A stretch of DNA of 13,706 nt from CTSoil-075 sp964292325 (GTDB lineage: Bacteria; Bacillota; Negativicutes; DSM-13327): positions 1 to 13,706 of the forward strand of contig CAXYVG010000091.1 in the NCBI GenBank assembly GCA_964292325.1, in the 5' to 3' direction. Shown here piece after piece: positions 13,605 to 13,706 of the stretch. The stretch's first letter is position 1. Each line of letters starts with the position of its first letter. The notes under the pieces were generated by a model, which saw only the letters and a list, made by a program, of their open reading frames with translations, had not been told where the DNA came from and did no database searches. Made by a program: the position numbers and the translations under genes.

Positions 13605-13706
13605 TTTTTTTAAAGATATAATAAATCAACATGTGTTGCCGAATTATTTTCAATTATAGTTGCATATTGAATATAAGAACGCGCAACAGTTAAACTCTTA
13701 TATGTC

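Overview
The window looks like chromosome of a low-GC, endospore-forming Firmicute. The best guess is a Negativicute of the Pelosinus/Sporomusa type. The evidence is a spoVK remnant next to hflX and ynbB (the order found in Bacillus), two Spo0A-type TGTCGAA boxes, a Firmicute-type lexA with a CGAAC-type SOS box, a VanW-family protein, strong AGGAGG ribosome binding sites, and several TTG/GTG starts. The genus is inference only. I see no tRNA, rRNA, CRISPR array or complete transposon.

Left third (1-3605): the end of an ABC ATPase, a large duplicated FtsX/MacB-type permease and an HlyD/MacA-like adaptor form a tightly packed tripartite efflux or export operon. A non-coding junction (3606-3870) follows. 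It holds a good sigma-A-like promoter with dyads, a short foldable RNA and a strong terminator hairpin. Beyond it lies only the C-terminal 134 residues of the sporulation AAA protein SpoVK, so this looks like a rearrangement or deletion scar.

Middle (3871-8873): the SpoVK remnant overlaps a chain of three genes with overlapping ends. These encode a compact unassigned GTPase, a very small UbiA-like membrane protein with two aspartate-rich motifs exactly 103 residues apart, and a 63-residue single-span CxxC protein. This chain sits between spoVK and hflX and is the best candidate here for an undescribed functional unit. HflX follows, in a long form with a JAMM/RadC-like N-terminal domain, then the YnbB PLP enzyme.

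Right third (8874-13706): an apparent Spo0A-box promoter precedes a membrane TPR protein and a PRC-barrel protein with a PEPT repeat. After a terminator comes a leader with mutually exclusive hairpins, then an exported VanW/G5 protein. A bidirectional terminator separates it from convergent lexA, whose own promoter carries an SOS box over the -35. The final 100 bases hold no recognisable gene.
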